Below are positions 35,821-45,429 of a stretch of 58,502 nt of DNA, in pieces. The position numbers and the translations under genes are program-made. This DNA comes from an uncultured Aquimarina sp. (GTDB taxonomy: Bacteria; Bacteroidota; Bacteroidia; Flavobacteriales; Flavobacteriaceae): positions 1 to 58,502 of the forward strand of contig CALLUJ010000097.1 of NCBI GenBank assembly GCA_938011245.1, written 5' to 3'. Within the stretch, counting starts at the first letter, position 1; each line of letters starts with the position of its first letter. The notes beneath the pieces were generated by a model. The model saw nothing but the letters and a program-made list of their open reading frames with translations, ran no database searches and was not told where the DNA came from.

Positions 35821-36984
35821 CTAAGATTTTTTGCTTAAAAAATAGAGTCCCAATATGGGACCAATACTTAAAATAAGAAAAGGAAAGAAAGTATTTAGTT
35901 GTAGATGAAAATAATTCATTATCTGTATGCTTATAATAGTTAGCGAAAAACCAATACAATTTACAAAAGTAATAGCTGTTCCTTTATATTTTATAGGAGC
36001 AGATTGAGCGACTAAAGTAGAAAGCTGCGGAGAGTCGGAAATGACAAACAGGCCCCATACAATCATAAAAATTATAAAGGGAAGTATAGAAAACTGGAGA
36101 CTTATAGGGAATAATAAAATACAGCATAAAGAAACTTTTAAACTAATTTTGGCAACCCATTTGCTTGAAAACAGTTGTGCTAAATACCCTCCTAAAATAC
36201 AAGAAAAAAAACCACTTACTATTATTATAAATGAATAAAGATTTATATTAAGCGAAGTGTGGTTAATTTGGTTATATGTTGTAATTAGTAGAGGGATAAA
36301 TGCCCAAAAAGTATATAATTCCCACATATGCCCAAAATAACCAAAGCTAGCTTTCCTGAAAGATTTGGAAGAAAAGAGTTGTGTTATAATTTGAGGTTGA
36401 AAATGACTACCTTGTTTACTATAGGGGCCTTTGGGTACACCCAGACCAATTAATACAGATCCCAAAAGAGAAAGAGCTGTAGTAAATAAAATTACAAATT
36501 GAAGATTGTTTTTTAAAGCAATAAAACTAAAAAAATGAGGAATAGCAGTACCTAAAACTAGAGTTCCTACTAAAAAACCTAATGCTCTACCTAATCCGTT
36601 TTCAAAATAATCCGATGCTATTTTGATACCTATTGGGTAAATTCCAGCTAAACATATTCCTGTAATAAAGCGTAAAGTAGCAATACTCCAATAGTTGTTT
36701 TCGGGATACAACAATCCTAAATTACTTATGGCAGAGAAGATAGCACAAAACATAAATATTTTAGAAGCCTTAAAACGGTCTGCAATACTAAAAAAAGCAA
36801 AAATTAAAGTCCCTATAATAAAACCGAATTGAATAATTCCAGTAAAAAAACCAACACTATTAGGGTTAATGCTAAAGGTTGTTGCTAATTCTGTTATTAC
36901 TGCATTTACAGCAAACCATACTGAAGTACAAGAAAATTGAGCAAAAACAATTAGAAATAAAATTTTCTTTTGTTGTAAAGACAT
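35821..36984 (-). CDS. MFS transporter
   Basis: A 387-residue major facilitator protein with about twelve membrane helices. The loop 2-3 motif is degenerate (FAFFSIADRFKASKIF), and loops 4-5 contain ITGICLAGIYPIGIKIASDYF. The CynX/YfcJ-like branch is possible, but the substrate cannot be read. Eight bases separate it from the thioesterase upstream on the same strand. Confidence 0.85.
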   Translation of the reverse strand: MSLQQKKILFLIVFAQFSCTSVWFAVNAVITELATTFSINPNSVGFFTGIIQFGFIIGTLIFAFFSIADRFKASKIFMFCAIFSAISNLGLLYPENNYWSIATLRFITGICLAGIYPIGIKIASDYFENGLGRALGFLVGTLVLGTAIPHFFSFIALKNNLQFVILFTTALSLLGSVLIGLGVPKGPYSKQGSHFQPQIITQLFSSKSFRKASFGYFGHMWELYTFWAFIPLLITTYNQINHTSLNINLYSFIIIVSGFFSCILGGYLAQLFSSKWVAKISLKVSLCCILLFPISLQFSILPFIIFMIVWGLFVISDSPQLSTLVAQSAPIKYKGTAITFVNCIGFSLTIISIQIMNYFHLQLNTFFPFLILSIGPILGLYFLSKKS

Positions 36985-36992
36985 ATTAATAC

Positions 36993-37535
36993 TTATAAAT
37001 TCACTTTTACATTGTATAAATTAAGCAATTCCATATGCTCTTCAATCTTAAAAGATTCAGATTTAAATTGGCTACGCCTTTCTTTACCTTGTTGTTGCCT
37101 GTGAGCACTTCTTACAAATCTACGAATGTCTTCTTTTGTATTTAAAAGCAAACCAGGTACAGGAACGGTATTGCCATCATCATTTTTAGCGACCATGGTA
37201 AAAAATGAAGAATTACAATGCTTTATTTGTCCAGTTTTAATGTTTTCTGCTTCTACCCGAATTCCGACAACCATAGAACTTCTTCCAACAAAATTTACGG
37301 AAGCCTTCATAGTTACCAATTCTCCAACCTCTATAGGTTGTAAAAAATTCACTTTATCTACACTAGCGGTTACCGCATAATAACCAGAATATTTTGCAGC
37401 ACAAGCAAAAGCAATTTGATCCATTAACGATAAAATATAGCCTCCATGTATTTTACCACTAAAATTTGAATGAGAAGGAAGCATAAGTTCAGATATGGTA
37501 ATATGAGATTCTGAACTGTGTTTAAAAATAGACAT
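36993..37535 (-). CDS. Acyl-CoA thioesterase, YciA/BFIT hotdog type
   Basis: A 180-residue hotdog protein with the acyl-CoA hydrolase signature: MLPSHSNFSGKIHGGYILSLMDQIAF (Asn and Asp of the YciA-type active site), then VDKVNFLQPIEVGELV. The C-terminal 45 residues are charged (RRFVRSAHRQQQGKERRSQF), as often in hexameric members. It hydrolyses acyl-CoAs in the cytoplasm. Upstream of the MFS gene by 8 bases; co-transcription likely. Confidence 0.9.
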   Translation of the reverse strand: MSIFKHSSESHITISELMLPSHSNFSGKIHGGYILSLMDQIAFACAAKYSGYYAVTASVDKVNFLQPIEVGELVTMKASVNFVGRSSMVVGIRVEAENIKTGQIKHCNSSFFTMVAKNDDGNTVPVPGLLLNTKEDIRRFVRSAHRQQQGKERRSQFKSESFKIEEHMELLNLYNVKVNL

Positions 37536-37687
37536 ATTATAATTTAAGAATTTAATTTTTTAAAATACTAACCAAACTAAATCTAATAATTGAAGTAGTT
37601 AAGTGCTCTCAAAATTAAGTTAAAATAGATAGGAATTTTAACTTTTGTGTCGGTTAGTTTTTATAAACTTTACAGTAAATTAGGTAT

Positions 37688-38410
37688 ATGAAATGGCAAG
37701 GTGTTAATATTGAGGAGAAATTAAATAAAAACAAGGTTGTTTTTCCTAAGGAATTACTATTAAAACAATTAGACGATATTTGGGAAAAAGAGCATCAAAG
37801 GGAAGTGACCTTACTTAAAAGGTTAAAGCAAAAGCCATCTAATAATTATCCTAATAACCATTTTAAATCAGAATTAATTAATGCAAATGCTATCTATCAT
37901 ATTAATGATATTAAAAAAATCTGTATCGATTATCGATTACGTTTTTTGAGTACGCATTATTTTAAAGGCGATATCCCTTGGGAAGCTATTTCAAAAATTA
38001 AAGATTTAGAAAAAAAACACGAATCGGCTTTTTATAATTTTAAAATTATAGCACCGTCAAAATTATTTAGATTAAAAAATTTTGATGATCCTCTTTTATT
38101 TATTCCCATTGGTAACGGTTATTATCATTTTGTTCATAAATGGGGTAAAGATTTACATCCACTTAGAAAAACATGGGCTTGGTTTTTTAAAAGTTTAGAA
38201 AATTTGGTAATACTATGTTTATTAGTAAGTATGTTATTTACAGCTATTATTCCGCAGGGATTATTTACCAATAAACCATTAACGATTACTATTTATTTTT
38301 TTGAATATCTATTCATGTTTAAATCAGTAATAGCGGTAGTTCTTTTTTACGGATTTTCAAAAGGAAAAAATTTTAATACAGAGATATGGAATAGTGAGTA
38401 TTTAAATTAA
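37688..38410 (+). CDS. Conserved hypothetical protein with two C-terminal membrane helices
   Basis: A 240-residue protein without a signal peptide. The first ~160 residues are soluble and basic (HQREVTLLKRLKQK, CIDYRLRFL, LFIPIGNGYYHFVHKWGKD); then two membrane segments, NLVILCLLVSMLFTAIIP and YLFMFKSVIAVVLFYGF. I recognise it as a recurrent flavobacterial hypothetical but know no function. Single gene, followed by transposon debris. Codon use looks like its neighbours. Confidence 0.7.
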   Translation: MKWQGVNIEEKLNKNKVVFPKELLLKQLDDIWEKEHQREVTLLKRLKQKPSNNYPNNHFKSELINANAIYHINDIKKICIDYRLRFLSTHYFKGDIPWEAISKIKDLEKKHESAFYNFKIIAPSKLFRLKNFDDPLLFIPIGNGYYHFVHKWGKDLHPLRKTWAWFFKSLENLVILCLLVSMLFTAIIPQGLFTNKPLTITIYFFEYLFMFKSVIAVVLFYGFSKGKNFNTEIWNSEYLN

Positions 38411-38659
38411 TAGAATTTTTTGTCTTTATAATTTTTTCCTATAATTATATCGATGAAGTGATTTCAAATTACAATAAGAAAGATGTTCATATTCATTCAT
38501 TGAATTTCCATAATTTTATATTTGAATTTCTTCTTCAAAATATAAATAAGAAGTTTTATTTTCTTGAACTATTTAAACTTCTTATTCGTAAAAAAGGGTT
38601 GTCGATATTAGGATTACAACACATAAAATATTTAAAATAAGTCCATTATGTACACATTA

Positions 38660-38788
38660 ATGGATAAATATACGATAAAAATGGAAGTAATTCTATGTAT
38701 CCCAAAAGCAAAACGAGAATTTCCATCAACGGTTCCTTTGGTTGAAATTGTCAATGCGATTCTTTACAAATTTAAGACAGGTGTTCAA
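38660..38788 (+). pseudogene. IS5-like transposase N-terminal fragment
   Basis: MDKYTIKMEV, IPKAKREFPS, PLVEIVNAILYKFKTGVQ: the opening of a Bacteroidota IS5/ISL-type transposase in which G-V-Q-W would follow. Here the match ends at GVQ and the frame runs into the antisense remains of another element. The open frame itself (38648-38914) is a chance fusion. Confidence 0.65.
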
Positions 38789-38805
38789 ACCGCTTTTGAG
38801 ATTGT

Positions 38806-38937
38806 TCAGGTCATCGGCAATGGTGTTTCTTCTAAAACCAGAGTTAATCTATCGTTAGATTCTTTAACTGCTGTAATCTTAAAATATTCTAAAATCCCGT
38901 CGGGTAAAAAGTAAGCAAGGAGTTCTTTGGTATCCAA
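38806..38937 (-). pseudogene. ISAon1-family transposase N-region fragment
   Basis: The minus strand reads LDTKELLAYFLPDGILEYF, then TAVKESNDRLTLVLEE. The L-L-P-x-G-I-L-E-Y-F start followed by an E-E run is typical of the small N-region protein encoded ahead of ISAon1-type transposases. It stops after 43 residues; the element's main transposase is missing. Confidence 0.65.
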
Positions 38938-38964
38938 TCTATTTTTTTAGGAAAACTCCCAAAT

Positions 38965-39069
38965 TTATGTTCTCTCCACAAGTTTTTGGGTTAATCCAAA
39001 ACTAGTAAGCTTATCTCCTGTTTTGAACTGCTTTAAAAAATCGTCGCTTAAGAAATTTTCTTTTTTCAT
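38965..39069 (-). pseudogene. IS256-family transposase N-terminal fragment
   Basis: The minus strand starts at an ATG and reads MKKENFLSDDFLKQFKTGDK, then LTSF, after which similarity breaks and a stop follows. This is the standard opening of Bacteroidota IS256 transposases (FLSDEFLKQFKTG-E-L-x-S-F). Only 34 codons remain of about 400. Confidence 0.7.
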
Positions 39070-39097
39070 AAGTGCATAAAATTTAAAATTAATCAAA

Positions 39098-39129
39098 AAA
39101 ATATCGAGAGTCATGACCCTCGATATTTT
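39098..39129. repeat. 32-bp near-perfect palindrome (IS end or terminator)
   Basis: AAAATATCGAG, then AGTCATGACC, then CTCGATATTTT: one mismatched pair in 32 bases, with GTCATGAC at the centre. It lies 28 bases outside the IS256 start, where a terminal repeat is expected, but would also act as terminator for the channel gene at 39299. The rest of 38411-39298 holds only the three transposase pieces and a doubtful 60-codon frame. Confidence 0.55.
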
Positions 39130-39298
39130 AAATTTTACACACTTGGTGAGATACTACCAGAAAAGACTCCCGAAAATTTCCTGTTTTTTATAACTATAAA
39201 TGTCTAATTACACTATTTTTATAATCGATAAAGGATTAAATCTCATTTATGGTATTTGTATATAATTACTAATTTTAAAATCGTTTCTTTTATTGTTT

Positions 39299-40486
39299 CT
39301 ATTTCTTTCTAAATTTGTTTAGAATTTCTTTCATATGCTCTCCAGCAGCTTCTCTACCACCTAAACCGTAAGACAGTGCAATAGTAACAGCTATAGCACC
39401 TAGGATTAATCCAAAAGCTAATTCAATAATACTATTAGCAATCCCCATAGTACGTAAAGAAATTGCTAAAAATAAAGCTATAATAGCACCTTTAACAATA
39501 GATGCAATAAATGCATTATTATCGGTTTTAGAGAGCATATTTGAAACGAAGTTGGCTATAAAATTACCAATTATTAAAATAACTAATCCAAATAATATCT
39601 GACCAGTTAAGTCCAATACAGATCTTAAAATTTCATTTAATTGATCTAATTCTAGTATTTCGATACCACTTAAAATTCCAAAGTAAGTAATAAAGAAATA
39701 AGCTAAACCACTTAATATTCCTGTTAAAGATTGGTTTTTCCCTATAATAACATCTAATTGCATTTTTTCTGATAAAGTATCTAATCCAACATTTTTAAGA
39801 AGATCTTTTAAAAAGTCAGTTAAGTATTTTCCTCCAATAACAAATAAAGAAATAATGATTCCTGCGGCTAATATTTTTGGTAAAAATCCAAGGACACTGC
39901 TTAATATATGATTTGCTGGATTACTTATAGCTTCGATGTTTAAAGTATCTAGTGCCTGAATAATAAAAATGATAAAAATAATTCCAAAAACTACCTTTTG
40001 AATTATGCTAATTACTTTAGAGGTATCCATTATGTTTAACTTTTCAGCAAAAGAATTTACTATAGATGACCCCATTCCAATAAGGTTTGAAACCACTTTT
40101 GCTAGCAGATATCCAATAAAAGCAATAATTCCAGCACCTACAATATTAGGTACATAACTTAAAAATTCGTCTAATAAATTTTTAATAGGATCTAATACAC
40201 TTTCCATTCCTAGAGTGCTTAGAACAAGCATTACAACAAATAGCATTACTAGAAAGTACACGAAACTAGCAATGTAATGCTCTATTTTCATTTCCCCTGC
40301 CTTATCTCCAAAAATTTTATTGTCTAATTTAGTTTTCTTACAAATTTTGAAAACAATTTTTTTAATAATTTTAGCTACGATGCTACCAATAATTAAAATA
40401 GCTAGAGCAGCTAGTAAAATTGATATTTTTCCATCTAGCCCTAATAGTAAGAATGTTTCTTTAATTGATGATGTAATTTTTTCCAT
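39299..40486 (-). CDS. Conserved-TM-helix (CmpX-type) mechanosensitive-channel-like protein
   Basis: A 395-residue inner-membrane protein with a first helix (ISILLAALAILIIGSIVAKIIKK) and then three repeats of the 'Conserved TM helix' unit, each seen as FLSYVPNIVGAGIIAFIGYL, VLGFLPKILAAGIIISLFVI and a similar LTGQILFGLVILIIGNFIAN. The usual MscS beta-domain is not visible, as in CmpX-like proteins. It may contribute to osmotic or envelope-stress response. Single gene; 185 bases separate it from purA, with a terminator between. Confidence 0.85.
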   Translation of the reverse strand: MEKITSSIKETFLLLGLDGKISILLAALAILIIGSIVAKIIKKIVFKICKKTKLDNKIFGDKAGEMKIEHYIASFVYFLVMLFVVMLVLSTLGMESVLDPIKNLLDEFLSYVPNIVGAGIIAFIGYLLAKVVSNLIGMGSSIVNSFAEKLNIMDTSKVISIIQKVVFGIIFIIFIIQALDTLNIEAISNPANHILSSVLGFLPKILAAGIIISLFVIGGKYLTDFLKDLLKNVGLDTLSEKMQLDVIIGKNQSLTGILSGLAYFFITYFGILSGIEILELDQLNEILRSVLDLTGQILFGLVILIIGNFIANFVSNMLSKTDNNAFIASIVKGAIIALFLAISLRTMGIANSIIELAFGLILGAIAVTIALSYGLGGREAAGEHMKEILNKFRKK

Positions 40487-40613
40487 TTTATCTAATTAAC
40501 TGATTTATAATTAGATAAATATCCGATTTAATTTTTTATTAAAAGAAGAATAAAAAACTTTGTAATGGATTTTTCTGTAAAGGGATGTTAATTGGGATAA
40601 AAGGATTATTCAA

Positions 40614-40644
40614 AAAAGCACCAATCTATTAAAAAGGTGCTTTT
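40614..40644 (-). terminator. Terminator of the purA transcript
   Basis: Arms AAAAGCACC (40614-40622) and GGTGCTTTT (40636-40644) with a 13-base loop; on the minus strand it ends in GGTGCTTTTTTG, 28 bases past the purA stop. Confidence 0.75.
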
Positions 40645-40671
40645 AAATTGTATTTTATGTAAAAAATGTAC

Positions 40672-41943
40672 TTATCTATGTATAGTTTGCTTACGGTCTG
40701 GCCCTACAGAAACAATAGTAATAGGAGTTTCCAATTCTTTCTCTAGGAAAGTGATATATTCATTTAATTCGGAAGGGAATTGAGATTTATCAGTCATCTT
40801 TGTTAAATCTTCAGACCATCCTTTAACTTCTGTATAAACAGGCTCTACATTTTCTGGATCGATATTATAAGGAAAGTGTTTAATAATTTCACCTTTATAT
40901 TTATAAGCGGTACATATTTTTAATTTTCTAAATCCGCTTAAAACATCTCCTTTCATCATCATTAATTGAGTTACACCATTTACTTGAACGGCGTATTTTA
41001 GAGCAACTAAATCCAACCAACCACATCTACGAGCGCGTCCTGTCGTAGAACCAAATTCGTGACCTACTTTTGCCATAGTAGCACCATCTTCATCAAAAAG
41101 TTCTGTAGGAAATGGACCACTACCTACACGGGTGGTGTAAGCTTTAAAAATTCCAAATACTTCTTTAATTTTATTAGGTGCAATACCTAAACCTGTACAT
41201 GCGCCTGCAGCAGTAGTATTGGAAGAAGTTACAAAAGGGTAGGTTCCAAAATCTACATCTAATAAAGATCCTTGAGCTCCTTCGGCAAGGATTGATTTTC
41301 CTTGGCGTTGTGCTTCAAAAATATATTCTTCACTATCTATAAAAGTCAACTTTTTTAAAATCTCTATGGCTTCGAAAAAGTCTTCTTCTAATGCTTTAAG
41401 ATCATATTCCAGTTCTACTCCATGAAACTCAATCATGGCTTCATGTTTGTTAGCTAAATTACGATAGCGTTCCTTCCAATCGTTTAATTCTAAATCTCCA
41501 ACACGTAAACCATTACGACCTGTTTTATCCATATAAGTTGGTCCTATTCCTTTAAGAGTGGAACCAATTTTGGCTTTCCCTTTTGCTGTTTCACTGGCAG
41601 CATCTAACAAACGATGCGTAGGTAAAATTAGGTGTGCTTTCCTTGAAATAAGTAATTTTGATATATAATCAAGATTAAATTTATCCAAATTTTTTAATTC
41701 TCTAACTAATATAACAGGGTCAATAACAACTCCATTACCTACCAAATTAATAGCTGTTTTGTGGAAAATTCCACTAGGAATGGTATGTAGAACATGTTTA
41801 TGACCGTCAAATTCTAACGTATGTCCAGCATTTGGACCACCTTGAAAACGCGCTATAATGTCGTAATCGTTGGTTAATACATCTACAATTTTACCTTTTC
41901 CTTCGTCTCCCCATTGAAGACCTAATAGCAAGTTTACCGCCAT
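40672..41943 (-). CDS. purA: Adenylosuccinate synthetase
   Basis: A 423-residue enzyme joining IMP and Asp with GTP, the first step from IMP to AMP. The P-loop GLQWGDEGKGKIVD, switch ARFQGGPNAGHTL, IMP-site GIGPTYMDK and GSTTGRARRCGW blocks are intact. It follows the fur-type regulator gene by 7 bases on the minus strand, so the two should share a transcript. Confidence 0.96.
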   Translation of the reverse strand: MAVNLLLGLQWGDEGKGKIVDVLTNDYDIIARFQGGPNAGHTLEFDGHKHVLHTIPSGIFHKTAINLVGNGVVIDPVILVRELKNLDKFNLDYISKLLISRKAHLILPTHRLLDAASETAKGKAKIGSTLKGIGPTYMDKTGRNGLRVGDLELNDWKERYRNLANKHEAMIEFHGVELEYDLKALEEDFFEAIEILKKLTFIDSEEYIFEAQRQGKSILAEGAQGSLLDVDFGTYPFVTSSNTTAAGACTGLGIAPNKIKEVFGIFKAYTTRVGSGPFPTELFDEDGATMAKVGHEFGSTTGRARRCGWLDLVALKYAVQVNGVTQLMMMKGDVLSGFRKLKICTAYKYKGEIIKHFPYNIDPENVEPVYTEVKGWSEDLTKMTDKSQFPSELNEYITFLEKELETPITIVSVGPDRKQTIHR

Positions 41944-41950
41944 TCTAATT

Positions 41951-42409
41951 TTAGTTATTATTGTTGTTTTTTGTGCCGTAAAAATATAACGAATGATTTG
42001 TTATAGTAACGTCAAAAATTTCTTCGATTGTTTTTTTAATTTGTTGAATTCGTGGATCACAAAATTCTAATACTTCCCCACTTTCTGTAAGTATTAAATG
42101 ATCGTGTTGTCTATCAAAATAAGATTTTTCGTATTGTGCTAAATTTTGACCAAATTGATGTTTACGCACCAATTTACAATCCATTAATAACTCAATAGTA
42201 TTGTAGAGAGTAGCGCGACTTACTCGATAATTTTTGTTTTTCATTTTAATATATAGAGACTCGATATCGAAATGCTCGTCGTTCTCATAAATTTCTTGAA
42301 GTATAGCGTAACGCTCTGGAGTTTTACGATGTTTATGTTCTTCCAAAAATTTAGTAAAAACTTGTTTTACAATTTCCTGTGCGTCCTGTGTATTATTTTC
42401 AGTATCCAT
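41951..42409 (-). CDS. Fur-family transcriptional regulator
   Basis: A 152-residue Fur-type repressor. The winged helix is in [16 protein letters not shown], followed by [18 protein letters not shown]; the metal-site region reads [19 protein letters not shown] with the H-x-H and a Cys. The C-terminal CxxC structural zinc pair of many Fur/PerR proteins is missing, and the protein ends in a run of Asn. Fur (Fe), Zur (Zn) and PerR (peroxide) cannot be told apart. It precedes purA by 7 bases; the coupling of a metal regulator to purA recurs in Flavobacteria as far as I recall. Confidence 0.88.
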   Translation of the reverse strand: MDTENNTQDAQEIVKQVFTKFLEEHKHRKTPERYAILQEIYENDEHFDIESLYIKMKNKNYRVSRATLYNTIELLMDCKLVRKHQFGQNLAQYEKSYFDRQHDHLILTESGEVLEFCDPRIQQIKKTIEEIFDVTITNHSLYFYGTKNNNNN

Positions 42410-42424
42410 TTAAAAACAAAAAGA

Positions 42425-42432
42425 CAAAGTTA
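42425..42432 (-). promoter_or_regulatory. -7 element for fur-purA
   Basis: The minus strand reads TAACTTTG, an exact TAnnTTTG match, 15 bases ahead of the fur start codon. The leader would be very short; no convincing -33 TTG was found. Confidence 0.4.
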
Positions 42433-42577
42433 ATTTATTTTTTTGGTTTAAAAAGCTATTGGAGTTTAAAGTTTGCGTGCCTATCATGAATACTTATTAA
42501 TTAAAATTTAAAGTATTTTATAGACGAAAAATAGGATGTAATTTAGAATTTTTAATGCTGATTCAAGATATAAAATG

Positions 42578-44791
42578 TTATTCTCTATATATTTTATCGA
42601 TTCCTTTAATTTCGTTTAAGCGTTGAATAATAGCGGTTAATAAACGTTTGTTCTTAACTCCAACGGTAATTTTTCCTTCAAAAATGCCTCCATTGCTGTT
42701 AAAAGAGATACTATGAATATTTACATTCATATGGTTAGAAATTACTTGGGTTACTTGATTTACTAACCCCATATTATCAATTCCTGTAAGTTTCAAATCT
42801 GTCTTAAATTCTTGTTGACTACTGTCTATCCATTTCGCTTGCATTACACGATAAGCATAGTTACTTTGTAATTGTACCGCATTGGGACAATTGTGTTTAT
42901 GAACTTTAATGCCATCGTTAATTGTTAAAAAGCCAAAAACAAGATCTCCAGGAATAGGATTACAACATTTAGCAAATTTATAGTTTAATTTGTCTTCGTC
43001 TTTTCCAAAAACAATAAGATCATATTTGTTAGTTATTTCTTCATTAAGTACTTCTGGGCTATCAGAGCTTTTGCGAATTGTATTTTTAAAGAAGTTGATA
43101 AAAGTGTTATTTCGTGAATTTGCAAAATCTTTAATTATTTTGTTGTCTATAGTTCCTATGCCAACTCGATAAAATAAATCGTGACTTGTTTTTAATTTAC
43201 AGTATTTTACTAGTTGATTTATTGTCCTTTCATTTAAACTAATACGTTGCGATTTTAATTTTCGACGTAAAATATCTTTTCCTTCTGTGGCTATTTGTTT
43301 ACGCTCCTCATTTAAAGAGGATTTAATTTTAGTACGAGCACGACCTGTGGTTACGTAGTTAAGCCATTGTTGAGTTGGTTTTGAATGTTTAGAAGTAATT
43401 ATTTCTACTTGATCGCCACTTTTTAGAACATGGCTTAAAGGCACAAGCCTCCCATTTACTCTTACCCCTCTTGTTCTTAAACCAATATCGGTATGAATAC
43501 TAAAACTAAAATCGAGTGCCGTTCCTCCTTTGGGTAGGGATTTTAGTTCTCCTTTAGGTGTAAATACAAAAATTTCTTTTGCGTAAAGATTCATTTTGAA
43601 TTCTTCAACAAAATCTACAGCATTAGTCTCTTCGTTTATTAAGGCTTCTTGTAACTTATCTAGCCAACCTTCTAGGTTTTGATCTTCTTTTTCACCGTTA
43701 TTTTTGTATTTGTAATGAGCAGCATAGCCTTTTTCCGCAATTTCATGCATACGCTCGCTTCTTATCTGTACTTCTATCCATCTATTTTCAGGCCCCATTA
43801 CAGTTGTATGTAAAGATTCGTATCCATTGGATTTTGGATTTGAAATCCAATCCCTCATTCTTACAGGATTGGCTCTAAAAAAATCGGTTACAATACTGTA
43901 AATTTTCCAAGCAATAAATTTTTCATTTGCTATATCCGATTTGTAAATAACACGAATAGCAAACTTATCATAAACTTCTTCAAAACTTACTTGTTGATTT
44001 ACCATCTTTCTTCGGATGGAGTATATGGATTTAGATCTTCCTTTAATCGTAAAATGTAATCCTACTTTTTCTAACCCGTTATGAATAATAGATGAAAAAT
44101 TTTTAATGTATTCGTCTTGCTCTTCTTTACTATCTGTTATTTTTTGTTGAATATCATTAAATACTTCTGGTTCGGTATATTTTAAGCCTAAATCTTCTAG
44201 TTGACTTTTTATATTGTATAACCCAATACGATGGGCTAGGGGAGCATATATGTACAAGGTTTCGGAAGCAATTTTTACCTGTTTATCAGACCTCATAGAG
44301 TCCATTGTTTGCATATTATGTAAACGATCGGCAATTTTTATGATAATAACCCTTACATCATCATTTAGGGTTAGTAACATTTTTCGGTAGTTTTCTGCCT
44401 GTAGAGATATTGGTTTTTCTTTATCTTTATCTAATAAAGAAATTTTAGTAAGTCCATCCACTATTCTAGTTACAACTTCTCCAAAAAGTTGTTCTAAATC
44501 GGTTAAAGTATATTCTGTGTCTTCTACTACGTCGTGAAGAAGTGCTGCAGCTATTGAGGTAGCGTCTAACCCTATTTCGCTTGCTACAATTTTAGCTACT
44601 GCTATAGGGTGAAAAATATAAGCTTCGCCACTTTTTCTACGTTGTTCTTTGTGTGCGTCAACAGCTGTATCAAACGCTTTGCGAATTAATTTTTTATCTT
44701 CATCACCTAGAGAACGATAACTAATTCGTAATAATTCTTTATATTCTTGTGCTATTAGTTTGTTTTCTTCTTCAATAAAAGCTTCCGTCAT
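42578..44791 (-). CDS. rel: Bifunctional (p)ppGpp synthetase/hydrolase
   Basis: A 737-residue RelA/SpoT homologue controlling the stringent response. HD hydrolase domain (about 25-190) with GEAYIFHPIAVAKIV and LLHDVVEDTEYT intact; synthetase domain (about 230-350) with FEEVYDKFAIRVIYK and NPKSNGYESLHTTVMG; TGS domain (about 400-460; IFVFTPKGELKSLPKG); zinc-finger-like FAKCCNPIPGD and a C-terminal ACT domain. Both activities should be present. Single gene, with 168 bases between its 3' end and fur. Confidence 0.95.
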   Translation of the reverse strand: MTEAFIEEENKLIAQEYKELLRISYRSLGDEDKKLIRKAFDTAVDAHKEQRRKSGEAYIFHPIAVAKIVASEIGLDATSIAAALLHDVVEDTEYTLTDLEQLFGEVVTRIVDGLTKISLLDKDKEKPISLQAENYRKMLLTLNDDVRVIIIKIADRLHNMQTMDSMRSDKQVKIASETLYIYAPLAHRIGLYNIKSQLEDLGLKYTEPEVFNDIQQKITDSKEEQDEYIKNFSSIIHNGLEKVGLHFTIKGRSKSIYSIRRKMVNQQVSFEEVYDKFAIRVIYKSDIANEKFIAWKIYSIVTDFFRANPVRMRDWISNPKSNGYESLHTTVMGPENRWIEVQIRSERMHEIAEKGYAAHYKYKNNGEKEDQNLEGWLDKLQEALINEETNAVDFVEEFKMNLYAKEIFVFTPKGELKSLPKGGTALDFSFSIHTDIGLRTRGVRVNGRLVPLSHVLKSGDQVEIITSKHSKPTQQWLNYVTTGRARTKIKSSLNEERKQIATEGKDILRRKLKSQRISLNERTINQLVKYCKLKTSHDLFYRVGIGTIDNKIIKDFANSRNNTFINFFKNTIRKSSDSPEVLNEEITNKYDLIVFGKDEDKLNYKFAKCCNPIPGDLVFGFLTINDGIKVHKHNCPNAVQLQSNYAYRVMQAKWIDSSQQEFKTDLKLTGIDNMGLVNQVTQVISNHMNVNIHSISFNSNGGIFEGKITVGVKNKRLLTAIIQRLNEIKGIDKIYRE

Positions 44792-44917
44792 ATCAAATAA
44801 ATATACAATTTTTATGCTACTACAATCTATAAACTATAAATTCATATAGTTACTTATTAAGATAACAATATTTATTAAGATTGAAATGCTGATTAAATAT
44901 TATTTTTTGAACTATCA

Positions 44918-45214
44918 TTAGTCACTAGCATCCGAAAGGCTAGAATAGAAAAAGCCTAAGAATCTCGTATTTTAATTTTGCGAACAAAAAATACAATTAA
45001 AGGGGCTCTTCAAGCGAACTAAAAATACGAACAAACCACTAATCCGATGTAATTCGGTCAATTAAGAAGTCTAAACAATTAGAGCAAAATCACAAACCAT
45101 AATAAACTTCTAACAGGACTTATTTTCCATAAAAAACTAAAGAAAATACTTGTTTATAGTAGTTAACAGTTTAATTCATATCAATTGTGAAAACTTTCGG
45201 ACGGCAGTGTTTTA
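44918..45214. mobile_element. MITE-like element with inverted ends and 8-bp flanking repeats
   Basis: Ends CACTAGCATCCGAAAG (44923-44938) and CTTTCGGACGGCAGTG (45194-45209) are inverted repeats with 13 of 16 matches. AACTATCA occurs directly outside both (44910-44917 and 45215-45222) at the same 5-base distance, giving a 297-base element with an 8-bp target duplication. Inside there is no open frame of note. A CCGTCCGAAA-type end is familiar from flavobacterial IS elements, so it may be a non-autonomous derivative. The remainder of 44792-45405 is plain AT-rich sequence. Confidence 0.6.
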
Positions 45215-45429
45215 AACTATCAAATTTATCTTTTTAAAATATTTTTTTTGTAAAACGTTATTTTTATTTTTTTTGGTTATTTATGTGGTTAAAATAATTA
45301 AATATTAGTATAAATGTGTATTATTCAATAATATATTTAAAAAAATAAGATATATTTATTGTGAAATAAATTTTTTTGATTTTCTTTGCTGAAAGAGCTT
45401 AGTATTTGTATCCTGAATCGATTAAAACT

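Noticed and set aside
38458-38640. 60-codon open frame (MISNYNKKDVHIHS..)
   Set aside because: Lys/Asn/Phe-rich with no recognised family, in an AT-rich gap next to transposase debris; a chance frame is the simplest reading.
38648-38914. 88-codon open frame taken as one gene
   Set aside because: Only its first part matches a transposase; the second half is the antisense of an ISAon1-type fragment, so it is a fusion by chance.
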